Notes: a model not told the origin generated them from the sequence alone. Positions 8,026 to 16,266 are shown, counted from the stretch's first letter. The stretch: 16,467 bases of DNA from Tannerella sp. (GCA_031290635.1 JAITNE010000074.1:1-16467); one strand, 5' to 3'. Numbers and translations are program-made.

Positions 8026-8328
8026 ATGACGAAGATACCTGTGAATCTGGAGGTTATACCCGGTGGGAAGAAGTATCCCGCTAAGGTAAATACAACTGAG
8101 GAAGAGGCGCTTGTACGCGAGGCTACAGCCAAGTTACGCCAAAAGTTCATCGCTTACAGGCAGACGTACGAAGCGGCTGAATTGTCGGATATCGACCTGC
8201 TGGCGATGACGGCTATTGACATTTCGACGAGCCACTTAAAAATTGAAGAGAATAAAGACGCTGCTTCTTTCAGAACAAAGATACAACAGCTCAGCGATGA
8301 ACTGAAAGTCTATCTGAAAGGGCAGTAA
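8026..8328 (+). CDS. zapA: cell division protein ZapA
   Basis: ZapA binds FtsZ filaments at mid-cell and promotes their bundling into the Z-ring. The 100-aa product has the family layout: an N-terminal beta hairpin with a short glycine turn (VNLEVIPGGKKYPAKV), then AREA-type helix (EEEALVREATAKLRQKFIAY), the DLLAMTAIDIS segment, and a C-terminal coiled-coil helix used for dimer and tetramer formation (about 70-98). Length and domain order are normal. It starts three bases after the coiled-coil gene and is followed after 29 bases by rny. In some bacteria a 6S RNA gene lies next to zapA, but here the gap is too short to hold one. Confidence 0.85.
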   Translation: MTKIPVNLEVIPGGKKYPAKVNTTEEEALVREATAKLRQKFIAYRQTYEAAELSDIDLLAMTAIDISTSHLKIEENKDAASFRTKIQQLSDELKVYLKGQ

Positions 8329-8357
8329 AACATATTATTAATTAAACAAACAAACAA

Positions 8358-9896
8358 ATGGATATTATAGACATAATAGGTATTATTGCAGGCTTCGTAA
8401 CCGGAGTATTGTTGATGTGGTTTCTTTTACGGTTTCTTTCGAAATCACAGAGAGTCAAAAAGTTGGCTGAAATAGAGAAAGAGGCCGAAGTGATTAAGAA
8501 AAATAAGATGCTGGAAGTCAAGGAGAAGTTCCTCGAAAAGAAAGCAGACTTAGAGAAAGAAGTATCGGTGCGTACAGCCAAGATACAGGCCATTGAGGTC
8601 AAGTTAAAGCAACGCGAGACGGCTTTCAATCAGAAGCAGGATGAGTTGCAGCGCAAGAACTCTGAGGTTGATGCTATCAAGGATAACCTTAACTCGCAGA
8701 TACTTGTAATTGAGCGCAAGCAGCAAGAAATCGAAAGGATGCACCAGCGCGAAGTAGAGCAGTTAGAGGCTATCTCAGGGCTATCAGCCAATGAAGCCAA
8801 AAACCGACTTGTCGAATCGCTCAAGGACGAAGCGAAGAGTGAGGCCGCTTCATACATCAATGAGATTATGGACGAGGCGAAGATGACTGCCAATATGGAG
8901 GCCAAGAAAGTTATTATAACCTCGATTCAGAGAGTTGCAACCGAGACTGCCATTGAGAACTCAGTTACCGTCTTCCCCATCGAATCAGACGAGATGAAAG
9001 GTCGTATCATTGGCCGCGAGGGACGTAATATTCGCGCACTCGAAGCCGCTACCGGCATAGAGATAATAGTAGATGATACGCCGGAGGCTATCGTACTTTC
9101 GGGCTTCGACCCTGTACGCCGCGAGATTGCCCGCTTGGCGCTCCACCAGTTAGTGCAGGACGGACGTATCCATCCCGCCAGAATCGAAGAGGTAGTGAGC
9201 AAAGTGCGCAAACAGATAGAAGAAGAAATCATCGAGACAGGCAAACGTACCGCTATCGACCTCGGTATTCACGGCCTCCATCCCGACCTTATCCGGCTGA
9301 TAGGCAAGATGAAATATCGCTCGTCTTATGGGCAAAACTTGTTGCAACATGCGCGTGAAACGGCTAATCTATGCGCAACTATGGCGTCCGAGCTGGGGCT
9401 TAACCCCAAGAAAGCCCGTCGCGCCGGTCTGCTGCATGATATAGGCAAAGTGCCTGACGACGAGCCGGAACTGCCGCACGCAGTGCTGGGTATGAAGCTA
9501 TGCGAGCGCTACAAGGAGAAACCCGATATATGCAACGCAATAGGCGCTCACCATGACGAAATGGAGATGCAGACGATGATTGCGCCTATAGTGCAGGTTT
9601 GTGACGCCATTTCAGGAGCGCGTCCCGGCGCTCGCCGCGAGATAGTAGAGGCCTACATCAAACGCCTCAACGACCTCGAAGATTTAGCTATGACGTATCC
9701 GGGCGTTATCAATACTTATGCCATTCAAGCCGGTCGCGAGTTGCGCGTAATCGTCGGCGCAGACAAGTTGAACGACAAAGACGTCGAGAGTTTGTCGAAC
9801 GAGATAGCCAAGAAAATACAAAACGAGATGACATATCCCGGACAGGTCAAGATAACCGTTATTCGTGAAACCCGCGCCATAAGCTACGCAAAATAA
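8358..9896 (+). CDS. rny: ribonuclease Y
   Basis: RNase Y is a membrane-anchored endoribonuclease that starts mRNA decay. The 512-aa product shows every expected part. There is an N-terminal transmembrane helix ([19 protein letters not shown], about 3-21), a long charged coiled coil (about 30-180), a KH RNA-binding domain with [10 protein letters not shown] (215-224), and an HD domain with the metal-binding pair His360-Asp361 in LLHDIGK. A further metal or active-site region, GAHHDEMEM, follows. It ends with the family C-terminus ([16 protein letters not shown]). The leader is A-rich with AAAC repeats (8343-8357) and no -7 box, which fits co-transcription with the coiled-coil gene and zapA. 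The peptidase gene starts nine bases downstream. Confidence 0.95.
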   Translation: MDIIDIIGIIAGFVTGVLLMWFLLRFLSKSQRVKKLAEIEKEAEVIKKNKMLEVKEKFLEKKADLEKEVSVRTAKIQAIEVKLKQRETAFNQKQDELQRKNSEVDAIKDNLNSQILVIERKQQEIERMHQREVEQLEAISGLSANEAKNRLVESLKDEAKSEAASYINEIMDEAKMTANMEAKKVIITSIQRVATETAIENSVTVFPIESDEMKGRIIGREGRNIRALEAATGIEIIVDDTPEAIVLSGFDPVRREIARLALHQLVQDGRIHPARIEEVVSKVRKQIEEEIIETGKRTAIDLGIHGLHPDLIRLIGKMKYRSSYGQNLLQHARETANLCATMASELGLNPKKARRAGLLHDIGKVPDDEPELPHAVLGMKLCERYKEKPDICNAIGAHHDEMEMQTMIAPIVQVCDAISGARPGARREIVEAYIKRLNDLEDLAMTYPGVINTYAIQAGRELRVIVGADKLNDKDVESLSNEIAKKIQNEMTYPGQVKITVIRETRAISYAK

Positions 9897-9905
9897 CATA
9901 ATAAT

Positions 9906-12050
9906 ATGAATGTTAAGAAGTTAGCAGGTGTGATACTGCTCATTATAGCAGGTTTTATCAAGATGTATGCCGATGAGGGCATGTGGATAATCAACGAACT
10001 GAATGCTCGAAATCTGGCGCTTATGAAAGAACTTGGGTTCACTCCCGATTATAAGTTCCTGTATGACAAGGAGAACGCCTCACTATCGAATGCTGTCGTT
10101 ATCTTTGGAGGCGGCTGTACGGGCATTACCGTCTCGGATGAGGGACTGATTTTCACCAATCACCATTGCGGCTACAGTTCGCTGCAAAAGCTGAGCAGTG
10201 TGGAACATGACTATCTGAAGAATGGCTTCATATCGCAACAGAGCGCCGAAGAGCTACCGGTCGAGGATCTGTCGGTTCGCTACCTGAAAGAGACTGTTGA
10301 CGTTACCGACAGCATCGTTCCGCAGATTTCGCATATAACAGATGAACACAAGCGTATAGCGGCAGCCGATTCAATTGGCGAGGAATTGGCGAAAGATTAT
10401 GATAAGAACCGGTTCACGGAAGTGAGTGTTATACCTTTCTATGCGATGAACAAATTTTACCTCATTGTATATAATGTATATCGCGACGTGCGCTTAGTCT
10501 TTGCTCCGCCTTCCTCTATAGGTAAGTTCGGCGGCGATACGGACAATTGGATGTGGCCGCGCCATACGTGCGACTTCTCGGTCTTTCGCGTCTATGCCGA
10601 CGCCGACAACCAACCGACAGAGTACAGCGCCGATAACCGTCCTTACAAGCCATCGTTCTACGCCGAAGTATCACTGAAAGGCTATCAGGACAAAGATTAT
10701 GCTATGACGATAGGTTTTCCTGGCGGTACCGATCGCTATCTTTCGTCGTGGGGCGTCAATCAGCGTATCAAAAGCTCCAACGAGCCTCGAATAGAGGTGC
10801 GTGGCGTCAAGCAGGAAATATGGATGAAAGCTATGCAGGCCGACGATGCCGTACGTATCAAATATGCCTCTAAATATGCAGGTAGCTCAAACTATTGGAA
10901 GAACTCAATCGGCATGAATCGCGGGCTTGCTAACTTGCACGTCATCGACCGCAAGCTCGAAAAAGAAGCAGCCTTCGAAGAATATGCGCAAAATGCTGAC
11001 AATCAGGCAACTTACGGCGAAATACTGAAGACCTTGCAAAAGAGCTACGAAACGACCGATGAGGCTCGCAAGTATATGACCTATTTGTCCGAAGCCTTCT
11101 CCGGTGGGACTGAAATCATACGTCTGGCACGGATGTTCACGTACTTCTATAAGAAAAATCTCTCGACCGTCGATATCGAAGAACTAATGGAAGAGAATAT
11201 CCGTCCGTTCTTCAAGGATTATGATCCGTCCTTAGACCGGGAAACGCTTGCAGCAATGTTGCGGATAGTCAAGGAGAAAGTGCCGCAGCAGTATCTGCCC
11301 GATATTTATGCGTCTATCGACAAGAAATACAAAGGCGACTATGAGCGTTATGCCGCCGATCTGTTTGCGCAGACGGCGATACTGTCGGAAGCTAAGATAA
11401 TAGAACTACTCAAAGATGAGAAGAAATTCAGGAAGTTCGAGAAGAAAGATCCGGCGGCGTTGCTGGCCTCGTCGGTGTTCGTGAACTTGGTGAAGATTGC
11501 AGGCTCAATCAACAATATGGGCTTTGAAGTACAGAAAAGCAAAAGGCTTTATATAGAGGCGCTTGGCAAGATGTATCCCGACAGCGTCTTCTATTCGGAC
11601 GCCAACTCTACAATGCGACTAAGCTACGGCTCTATTGGCGGCTATCACCCTTATGATGCGGCTTGGTACAACTTTTATACCACCGATAAAGGCATACTTC
11701 AGAAAGAAGACTCAACGAGTTACGAGTTTTGGCTGCAGCCGGAGATACTCGACCTTGTGCATAGTCGCGATTTCGGCAACTATGCTAACGAAAAAGGCGA
11801 ACTGCAACTCTGTTTCCTCTCAAATAACGACATCACAGGCGGCAACTCAGGCAGCCCGGTGTTCGACAAGAACGGCCACCTGATAGGTCTCGCCTTCGAC
11901 GGCAATTGGGAAGCGATGAGCGGCGATATAGCCTTCGAGCCTGAACTACAGCGCACTATCAGCGTCGATATACGCTATGTTCTTTGGATGATAGAGAAAT
12001 GGGGACGCTGTCAGCGTATCATCGATGAATTGAAAATCAGTAAGTTATAA
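9906..12050 (+). CDS. dpp7: S46 family dipeptidyl-peptidase, DPP7 type
   Basis: S46 peptidases remove N-terminal dipeptides from oligopeptides in the periplasm, which suits asaccharolytic, peptide-using Bacteroidota. The 714-aa product has a signal peptide (MNVKKLAGVILLIIAGFIKMYA) and the mature start DEGMWIINEL typical of the family. The trypsin-like triad is visible: His87 in TNHHCGY, Asp223 in RHTCDFSVFRVYA after GGDTDNWMWP, and Ser648 in GGNSGSP. Residue 666, eighteen after the serine, is Gly (AFDGNWEAMSGD). In Porphyromonas DPP11 the equivalent residue is an arginine that selects Asp/Glu, whereas DPP7 has Gly. This enzyme is therefore predicted to prefer hydrophobic residues at P1. The start nine bases after rny is ATG with a good signal peptide. 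It is likely co-transcribed with rny and the glycosyltransferase. Confidence 0.93.
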   Translation: MNVKKLAGVILLIIAGFIKMYADEGMWIINELNARNLALMKELGFTPDYKFLYDKENASLSNAVVIFGGGCTGITVSDEGLIFTNHHCGYSSLQKLSSVEHDYLKNGFISQQSAEELPVEDLSVRYLKETVDVTDSIVPQISHITDEHKRIAAADSIGEELAKDYDKNRFTEVSVIPFYAMNKFYLIVYNVYRDVRLVFAPPSSIGKFGGDTDNWMWPRHTCDFSVFRVYADADNQPTEYSADNRPYKPSFYAEVSLKGYQDKDYAMTIGFPGGTDRYLSSWGVNQRIKSSNEPRIEVRGVKQEIWMKAMQADDAVRIKYASKYAGSSNYWKNSIGMNRGLANLHVIDRKLEKEAAFEEYAQNADNQATYGEILKTLQKSYETTDEARKYMTYLSEAFSGGTEIIRLARMFTYFYKKNLSTVDIEELMEENIRPFFKDYDPSLDRETLAAMLRIVKEKVPQQYLPDIYASIDKKYKGDYERYAADLFAQTAILSEAKIIELLKDEKKFRKFEKKDPAALLASSVFVNLVKIAGSINNMGFEVQKSKRLYIEALGKMYPDSVFYSDANSTMRLSYGSIGGYHPYDAAWYNFYTTDKGILQKEDSTSYEFWLQPEILDLVHSRDFGNYANEKGELQLCFLSNNDITGGNSGSPVFDKNGHLIGLAFDGNWEAMSGDIAFEPELQRTISVDIRYVLWMIEKWGRCQRIIDELKISKL

Positions 12051-12051
12051 G

Positions 12052-13038
12052 ATGTTTTTTTCGCTTATAGTCCCTGTCTATAACCGTCCCGATGAAGCAG
12101 CCGAACTGCTCGAAAGCCTTGCCGTACAGACGTTTACCGACTTCGAACTCATACTTGTCGAAGACGGCTCTACACGCCCTTGCCACAAGGCGGTAGAGGA
12201 TTATAAATCTCTGAATATAAATTATATAACAAAAGAAAATACCGGACGTAGCGACAGTCGCAACGTAGGCATGAAAGCGGCTCGCGGCGACTATTTCGTC
12301 TTCTTCGATTCCGACTGTATCATACCGCCCGACTATCTGGCTACAGTGCGCAGACTCTTGCAGGACGACTATGCCGACTGCTTTGGAGGTCCCGATCGCG
12401 AGCATTCGTCCTTCAATACGATGCAAAAAGCCGTCAACTATGCTATGACCTCGTTCTGGACTACCGGCGGCATCCGTGGCGGCAAGGTGAAGATGGAGAC
12501 CTTCAAGCCTCGTACATTTAATATGGGCTTCTCGCGGACTGTGTATGAGCAGGTAGGGGGCTTCAAGGACATGTACGGCGAAGATATAGACCTTAGTATC
12601 CGCATCAATAACGCCGGCTTCGCTACCAAACTATATCGCGAAGCCTTCGTCTATCACAAGCGTCGAATCGACTTGAAGCGCTTTTTTAAGCAGGTGAATA
12701 TCTTTGGACAGGCGCGTATCAACCTCTACAAACTCTATCCTTCGTCTCTCAAGTTGGTGCATACGCTGCCGGCGCTATTTGTGCTCGGCGCTCTGAGCAT
12801 TCTGCTGCTGTCCGTCTGTTACCATTGGCTTCTGCTACTGCCTGTGGCGTATCTGTTGCTTATATTCTTTGATTCATTGATAAAAACAGGCAACTTGAAG
12901 ATAGCCGCGCTCTCGGTCATCACCTCCTCAATACAGATAGTCGGTTACGGCGCAGGCTTTATCCGCTCATTTGTCCAAAAAGTCATTCTCCGACAAGGAT
13001 TTGAAGACGTCGAAACGCTGACCAAAAACTACAAATAA
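12052..13038 (+). CDS. family 2 glycosyltransferase with C-terminal membrane segments
   Basis: This 328-aa protein has a GT-A fold: LIVPVYNRPDEAAELLESL at the N-terminus, VEDGS (36-40) for the nucleotide, TGRSDSRNVGMKAARGDY, and the metal-binding DSD (86-88). GEDIDLSIRI follows, whose Glu177 and Asp178 are in the usual place of the catalytic base. After about residue 235 there are two or three hydrophobic helices (LVHTLPALFVLGALSILLLS, WLLLLPVAYLLLIFF, and one near 290-305), so the enzyme is probably held in the inner membrane with its catalytic domain in the cytoplasm. The sugar and acceptor cannot be told from sequence; cell-envelope glycan or glycolipid synthesis is likely. It starts one base after the peptidase stop, which indicates co-translation, although no functional link to the peptidase is evident. 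Confidence 0.87.
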   Translation: MFFSLIVPVYNRPDEAAELLESLAVQTFTDFELILVEDGSTRPCHKAVEDYKSLNINYITKENTGRSDSRNVGMKAARGDYFVFFDSDCIIPPDYLATVRRLLQDDYADCFGGPDREHSSFNTMQKAVNYAMTSFWTTGGIRGGKVKMETFKPRTFNMGFSRTVYEQVGGFKDMYGEDIDLSIRINNAGFATKLYREAFVYHKRRIDLKRFFKQVNIFGQARINLYKLYPSSLKLVHTLPALFVLGALSILLLSVCYHWLLLLPVAYLLLIFFDSLIKTGNLKIAALSVITSSIQIVGYGAGFIRSFVQKVILRQGFEDVETLTKNYK

Positions 13039-13080
13039 CGGATGAACTTGAAATATTTTTGTAAAAAAACTTGTTTTGTT

Positions 13081-13111
13081 TTGGTTATTAGAAAAAAAAA
13101 TGTTTACTTTG
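13081..13111 (+). promoter_or_regulatory. promoter of the PerR-like regulator
   Basis: TTG at 13081-13083 is followed after 20 bases by TTACTTTG (13104-13111), one mismatch from TAnnTTTG. The surrounding DNA has strong A and T tracts (for example 13092-13100). The ATG lies 37 bases downstream of the -7 box. Confidence 0.6.
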
Positions 13112-13121
13112 CACCAATTTA

Positions 13122-13137
13122 TAATGTCGTATCATTA
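13122..13137 (+). promoter_or_regulatory. candidate autoregulatory operator (inverted repeat)
   Basis: TAATG (13122-13126) and CATTA (13133-13137) form an inverted repeat with a 6-base spacer, between the -7 box and the regulator's ATG. The AT-rich flanks (TTTA before, AAAA after) give it a general likeness to Fur/PerR boxes. Binding here would block transcription of the regulator and of the flavoprotein gene downstream. Confidence 0.4.
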
Positions 13138-13148
13138 AAATAATTAGT

Positions 13149-13556
13149 ATGGATAGTACAAGCATACATCTTACCGGCTTCGGAATACGCCCATCAGTAC
13201 AACGAATTGCAATAATGCGTTACTTGTTGAAGAACAAGACGCATCCGACAGCCGATGAAGTTTACGAGGTACTGCGGAGGCAGATACCCACATTGTCGAA
13301 GACGACCGTTTACAATACGCTAAAGCTGTTTGTTGAGAACGGCGCCGCCGTATTTGTCGGCATCGACGAGAAGAACGCCCGTTTCGACGGCGTTCTTGAG
13401 CCGCACTCACATTTCCGTTGCAGGGAATGTGGATGCATCATCGACGTCCCAATGAATGTCGAGAACTTCCTGCCCAAGGAATTTCGAGGAGAAATCGACG
13501 AGTACCACTTCTATCTCAAAGGTACCTGCGAGAACTGCAAGAAGAGAAGAGCATAG
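13149..13556 (+). CDS. perR: Fur-family transcriptional regulator, PerR-like
   Basis: This 135-aa metalloregulator has an N-terminal winged helix (about 1-75, including THPTADEVYEVL and the recognition helix LSKTTVYNTLKLF) and a C-terminal dimerisation domain. The zinc site is two CxxC pairs, Cys91/Cys94 and Cys127/Cys130. The regulatory-metal residues are PerR-like: His32, Asp80 (in ARFDG), His86, His88 and Asp99. From memory these line up with the H37, D85, H91, H93 and D104 of Bacillus PerR at a constant offset of five. PerR senses peroxide by metal-catalysed oxidation of two of these histidines, and Asp80 rather than Glu favours PerR over Fur. A NimA-like flavoprotein gene starts 11 bases after its stop. 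The regulon is unknown. Confidence 0.88.
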   Translation: MDSTSIHLTGFGIRPSVQRIAIMRYLLKNKTHPTADEVYEVLRRQIPTLSKTTVYNTLKLFVENGAAVFVGIDEKNARFDGVLEPHSHFRCRECGCIIDVPMNVENFLPKEFRGEIDEYHFYLKGTCENCKKRRA

Positions 13557-13567
13557 AGGAGCGGTCT

Positions 13568-14080
13568 ATGAGAAGGGTTGAGTTTAACGTTACGGATAAA
13601 AACGAGCTGACAAAACTGCTTGGAGAGATGAGTTATGGAACGCTCTGTTTCAATGACGAACCTTTTCCATACATGACGCCTGTCAATTTCATATATTATG
13701 AAAACTCTATCTGTTTTCACGGCGCTATGTCTGGACGCAAATATGAGCTTTCTTTGAAAAACAAGCGAGGCTCTTTCAGCGTTGTTGAGGAGCGGGCGTT
13801 TCTCCCGTCATATTTTACTTCCGAGTTGGCGTGTTCCGCGACTCAGTTTTTTGCTTCGGCTTTTTTAGAAGGCGAGTTGTCGCTTGTCGAGGATAGCTTG
13901 AAAAAGGCTCGGATATTGGATATTTTGATGAAAAAATATCAACCGGAGGGGAAATATCTTGACATAGAGCAAAATCTTGAGAAATATCTACCTGTGCTTA
14001 GCAAAACCGCTGTTTTTGAGCTTCAGATAAGCTCTTGGAGTTTAAAGATAAAAGCGGGACAAAACGGCAAAAACTTTTGA
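13568..14080 (+). CDS. pyridoxamine 5'-phosphate oxidase-like flavin-binding protein (NimA-related)
   Basis: This 170-aa protein has the split-barrel flavin-binding fold: MRRVEFNVTDKNELTKLL, then MSYGTLCFNDEPFPYMTPVNF, then ICFHGAMSGRKYELSL. The FH.A..GRK motif, with His51, is characteristic of the NimA branch of the PNPOx-like family. Some Nim proteins reduce 5-nitroimidazole drugs, but most chromosomal relatives have unknown substrates, so a resistance role should not be assumed. The C-terminal half (CSATQFFASAFLEGELSLVED, ILDILMKKYQPEGKY) also fits. I place the start at ATG 13568, 11 bases after the regulator's stop, because the product then begins with the usual MRR. The frame extends further back through the regulator gene, but that part has no family similarity. 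It is probably co-transcribed with, and perhaps controlled by, the PerR-like protein. Confidence 0.83.
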   Translation: MRRVEFNVTDKNELTKLLGEMSYGTLCFNDEPFPYMTPVNFIYYENSICFHGAMSGRKYELSLKNKRGSFSVVEERAFLPSYFTSELACSATQFFASAFLEGELSLVEDSLKKARILDILMKKYQPEGKYLDIEQNLEKYLPVLSKTAVFELQISSWSLKIKAGQNGKNF

Positions 14081-14101
14081 ATAGAACGAGTTCTCCGCAC
14101 A

Positions 14102-14121
14102 CCCCCTTGGAGGCTTGGGGG
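14102..14121. repeat. C5/G5 inverted repeat, weak hairpin
   Basis: CCCCC (14102-14106) and GGGGG (14117-14121) could pair around a 10-base loop in the 198-base gap between the flavoprotein gene and rpsA. No T-run follows directly (the nearest, six T, is at about 14146-14151), so it is a poor intrinsic terminator. It may still fold in the transcript's 3' end. Confidence 0.4.
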
Positions 14122-14197
14122 CTTTCGGATATTCGGAAAATTAACTTTTTTCCATACAAAATTATTTTGCATCTATAGCTGATTCAAAAATAATTAG

Positions 14198-14205
14198 TAT
14201 CTTTG
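14198..14205 (+). promoter_or_regulatory. rpsA promoter (-7 box)
   Basis: TATCTTTG at 14198-14205 is an exact -7 box. A TTTG at 14166-14169 is 28 bases upstream, too far for a normal -33 element. Initiation here would give a leader of about 65-70 bases before the rpsA ATG. Confidence 0.65.
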
Positions 14206-14225
14206 TGGCGCATTTTATGCACCAG

Positions 14226-14272
14226 AGAGTATTAACTTATTGTTTAACGTGTTAATTAACAGAGTATTAACT
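14226..14272 (+). promoter_or_regulatory. rpsA leader with direct and inverted repeats
   Basis: A 12-base direct repeat, AGAGTATTAACT, occurs at 14226-14237 and 14261-14272. Between the copies are TTAAC (14244-14248) facing GTTAA (14251-14255), and the perfect palindrome GTTAATTAAC (14251-14260). The leader could form alternative hairpins or offer repeated single-stranded AU-rich sites. Because S1 binds such RNA, and autogenous control of rpsA is known in proteobacteria, a role in feedback is plausible but not shown. Confidence 0.45.
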
Positions 14273-14278
14273 ATTAAA

Positions 14279-16078
14279 ATGGAAAATTTAAAGAACATTG
14301 TTCCCAATGATGATTTCAATTGGGAATCTTACGAGAAGGGCGAAAACCTCGGCAGCGGCAAGAGCATAGAGGAGTTGTCCAAAACTTACGACGAGACCTT
14401 GAACACCGTAAAGGACAAGGAAGTCGTGATGGGAACCGTAACCGCGATGAACAAGCGCGAAGTTGTTGTGAATATCGGATTTAAATCTGATGGCGTCGTG
14501 CCTACGTCCGAATTCAGGTACAATAACGACTTGAAATTAGGAGATCAAGTAGAGGTATTCATTGAAAATCAGGAAGATAAGAAAGGTCAACTTATCTTGT
14601 CGCACAAGAAAGCGCGTGCATCGCGTTCGTGGGATCGTGTCACTGAAGCTCTCAACAATGATGAAATAATCAAGGGATTCGTTAAATGTCGCACTAAAGG
14701 CGGCATGATAGTCGATGTGTTCAGTATCGAGGCTTTCCTGCCAGGTTCGCAGATCGACGTCAAGCCTATTCGCGACTATGATGTGTTTGTAGGCAAGACG
14801 ATGGAGTTCAAGATTGTCAAAATCAATCAGGACTTCAAGAATGTTGTCGTATCGCATAAGGCGCTTATCGAGGCCGAGCTTGAGCAGCAGAAGAAAGAGA
14901 TTATCTCGAAGCTTGAGAAAGGTCAAGTGCTTGAAGGCATCGTCAAAAACATCACTTCTTATGGAGTATTCGTTGACCTCGGCGGCGTTGATGGACTTAT
15001 CCACATCACCGACCTTTCGTGGGGCCGCGTAGCTCATCCCGAAGAGGTTGTTGAGCTTGACCAGAAAGTCAATGTTGTAATCCTTGATTTCGATGACGAA
15101 AAGAAGCGTATCGCTTTAGGTCTCAAACAGTTGACCCCGCATCCGTGGGAGGCGCTGAGTTCCGACCTCAAGGTAGGCGACAAGGTCAAAGGCAAGGTAG
15201 TCGTTATGGCCGACTATGGCGCTTTCGTAGAGATAGCGGCGGGCGTCGAAGGACTGATACACGTCTCCGAGATGAGTTGGACGCAGCATCTGCGTAGCGC
15301 TCAGGACTTTATGAAAGTTGGCGACGACGTAGAAGCCGTTATCCTGACATTAGACCGCGACGAGCGTAAGATGTCGCTTGGTATCAAGCAACTCAAGGAA
15401 GACCCGTGGGAGAATATCGAGGACCGCTTCCCGGTAGGCTCATCGCATAAGGCGAGGGTCTGCAACTTCACTAACTTCGGCGTTTTTGTCGAGATAGAAG
15501 AAGGCGTGGACGGACTGATACATATCTCCGACCTTTCATGGACAAAGAAAATCAAACATCCGAGCGAATTTACGGCTATAGGCGCCGAAATAGATGTTCA
15601 GGTGCTTGACATCGACAAGGAAAACCGTCGTTTGAGTCTCGGACACAAGCAGTTGGAAGAAAATCCATGGAATGTCTTCGAGACCCTTTTCAACGTCGGT
15701 TCGATCCACGATGGTACTATCATCGACCTTATGGACAAAGGCGCAGTTGTTTCTCTGCCTTATGGCGTCGAAGGCTTCGCTACGCCGAAGCATCTCGTCA
15801 AGGAAGACGGCTCGTCGTGTAAATTAGATGAGAAACTGCCGTTCAAGGTTATTGAATTTAACAAGGATGCACGTCGCATCATTGTCTCTCACAGTCGTGT
15901 CTTTGAGGATGAGCAGAAAGGCGCAAGCCGCAAAGATGAGGCTAAAAGCAGCAGCAGCCCTAAAGTTCTTCAGAAGAAAGAAGCTATCGTTGCTCAGCAG
16001 GCCGTCGAAAAGACGACTCTCGGCGATATCGGAGAACTCGCTGCGTTAAAAGAAAAGATGAAAGTCGATACTGATTAA
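14279..16078 (+). CDS. rpsA: 30S ribosomal protein S1
   Basis: S1 binds mRNA on the 30S subunit and helps start translation. The 599-aa protein has six S1 (OB-fold) domains at about residues 48-110, 129-193, 214-283, 299-369, 386-456 and 473-540. Domains 3-5 are the most typical, each with YG.FV or FGVFV and GLIH[IV]S or GLIHIT motifs followed by LSW or MSW. The first two are divergent, as in ribosome-binding domains of other S1 proteins, and the last is degenerate. A low-complexity Lys/Ser/Glu-rich tail follows (about 545-599). The start is ATG at 14279 (MENLKNIVPNDDFNWE). An in-frame TTG at 14240 would add 13 residues with no family likeness and would take up half the leader. The gene has its own promoter and a strong terminator, so it appears to be a single-gene unit. 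Confidence 0.95.
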   Translation: MENLKNIVPNDDFNWESYEKGENLGSGKSIEELSKTYDETLNTVKDKEVVMGTVTAMNKREVVVNIGFKSDGVVPTSEFRYNNDLKLGDQVEVFIENQEDKKGQLILSHKKARASRSWDRVTEALNNDEIIKGFVKCRTKGGMIVDVFSIEAFLPGSQIDVKPIRDYDVFVGKTMEFKIVKINQDFKNVVVSHKALIEAELEQQKKEIISKLEKGQVLEGIVKNITSYGVFVDLGGVDGLIHITDLSWGRVAHPEEVVELDQKVNVVILDFDDEKKRIALGLKQLTPHPWEALSSDLKVGDKVKGKVVVMADYGAFVEIAAGVEGLIHVSEMSWTQHLRSAQDFMKVGDDVEAVILTLDRDERKMSLGIKQLKEDPWENIEDRFPVGSSHKARVCNFTNFGVFVEIEEGVDGLIHISDLSWTKKIKHPSEFTAIGAEIDVQVLDIDKENRRLSLGHKQLEENPWNVFETLFNVGSIHDGTIIDLMDKGAVVSLPYGVEGFATPKHLVKEDGSSCKLDEKLPFKVIEFNKDARRIIVSHSRVFEDEQKGASRKDEAKSSSSPKVLQKKEAIVAQQAVEKTTLGDIGELAALKEKMKVDTD

Positions 16079-16107
16079 CATCATTGATTTTAAAATAATT
16101 ATTAATC

Positions 16108-16140
16108 AAAACGCCATGCTTGTGAAAGTGTGGCGTTTTT
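16108..16140 (+). terminator. rpsA intrinsic terminator
   Basis: AAAACGCCA (16108-16116) and TGGCGTTTT (16131-16139) form a perfect 9-bp stem with a 14-base loop and end in a T-run. It lies 30 bases after the rpsA stop. The A-tract in the left arm means it could also work in the opposite direction. Confidence 0.9.
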
Positions 16141-16229
16141 GCCGGTACGCCGTCCGTAGGTGAGCTTTTGACACGCCGTCACAAATTTCATTTGACAACA
16201 CACTGAATTTCAAGCCGTTAAAAGTTTGT

Positions 16230-16266
16230 TTGCAAAAAGTTTGAAAAAAAAGTTGCAAAAAATTTG
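16230..16266 (+). repeat. paired TTGCAAAAAnTTTG direct repeats overlapping the -33 element
   Basis: TTGCAAAAAGTTTG (16230-16243) and TTGCAAAAAATTTG (16253-16266) match at 13 of 14 bases, with starts 23 bases apart, about two helical turns. The second copy contains the -33 TTTG of the promoter at 16263-16294. This is either an A-tract UP element that raises promoter strength or a double binding site for a regulator. Confidence 0.65.

Noticed and set aside
8329..8357. 6S RNA gene between zapA and rny
   Set aside because: The gap is only 29 bases and contains simple AAAC repeats.
13418..13567. N-terminal extension of the flavoprotein into the regulator gene
   Set aside because: These bases encode the zinc-binding half of the PerR-like protein in another frame, and the extension has no family similarity.
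14102..14160. Intrinsic terminator after the flavoprotein gene
   Set aside because: The C5/G5 stem has a large loop with mismatches and the T-run is about 25 bases away, so I kept it only as an inverted repeat.
14240..14278. TTG start for rpsA
   Set aside because: It uses leader sequence containing repeats and adds residues not seen in S1; ATG at 14279 fits the family.
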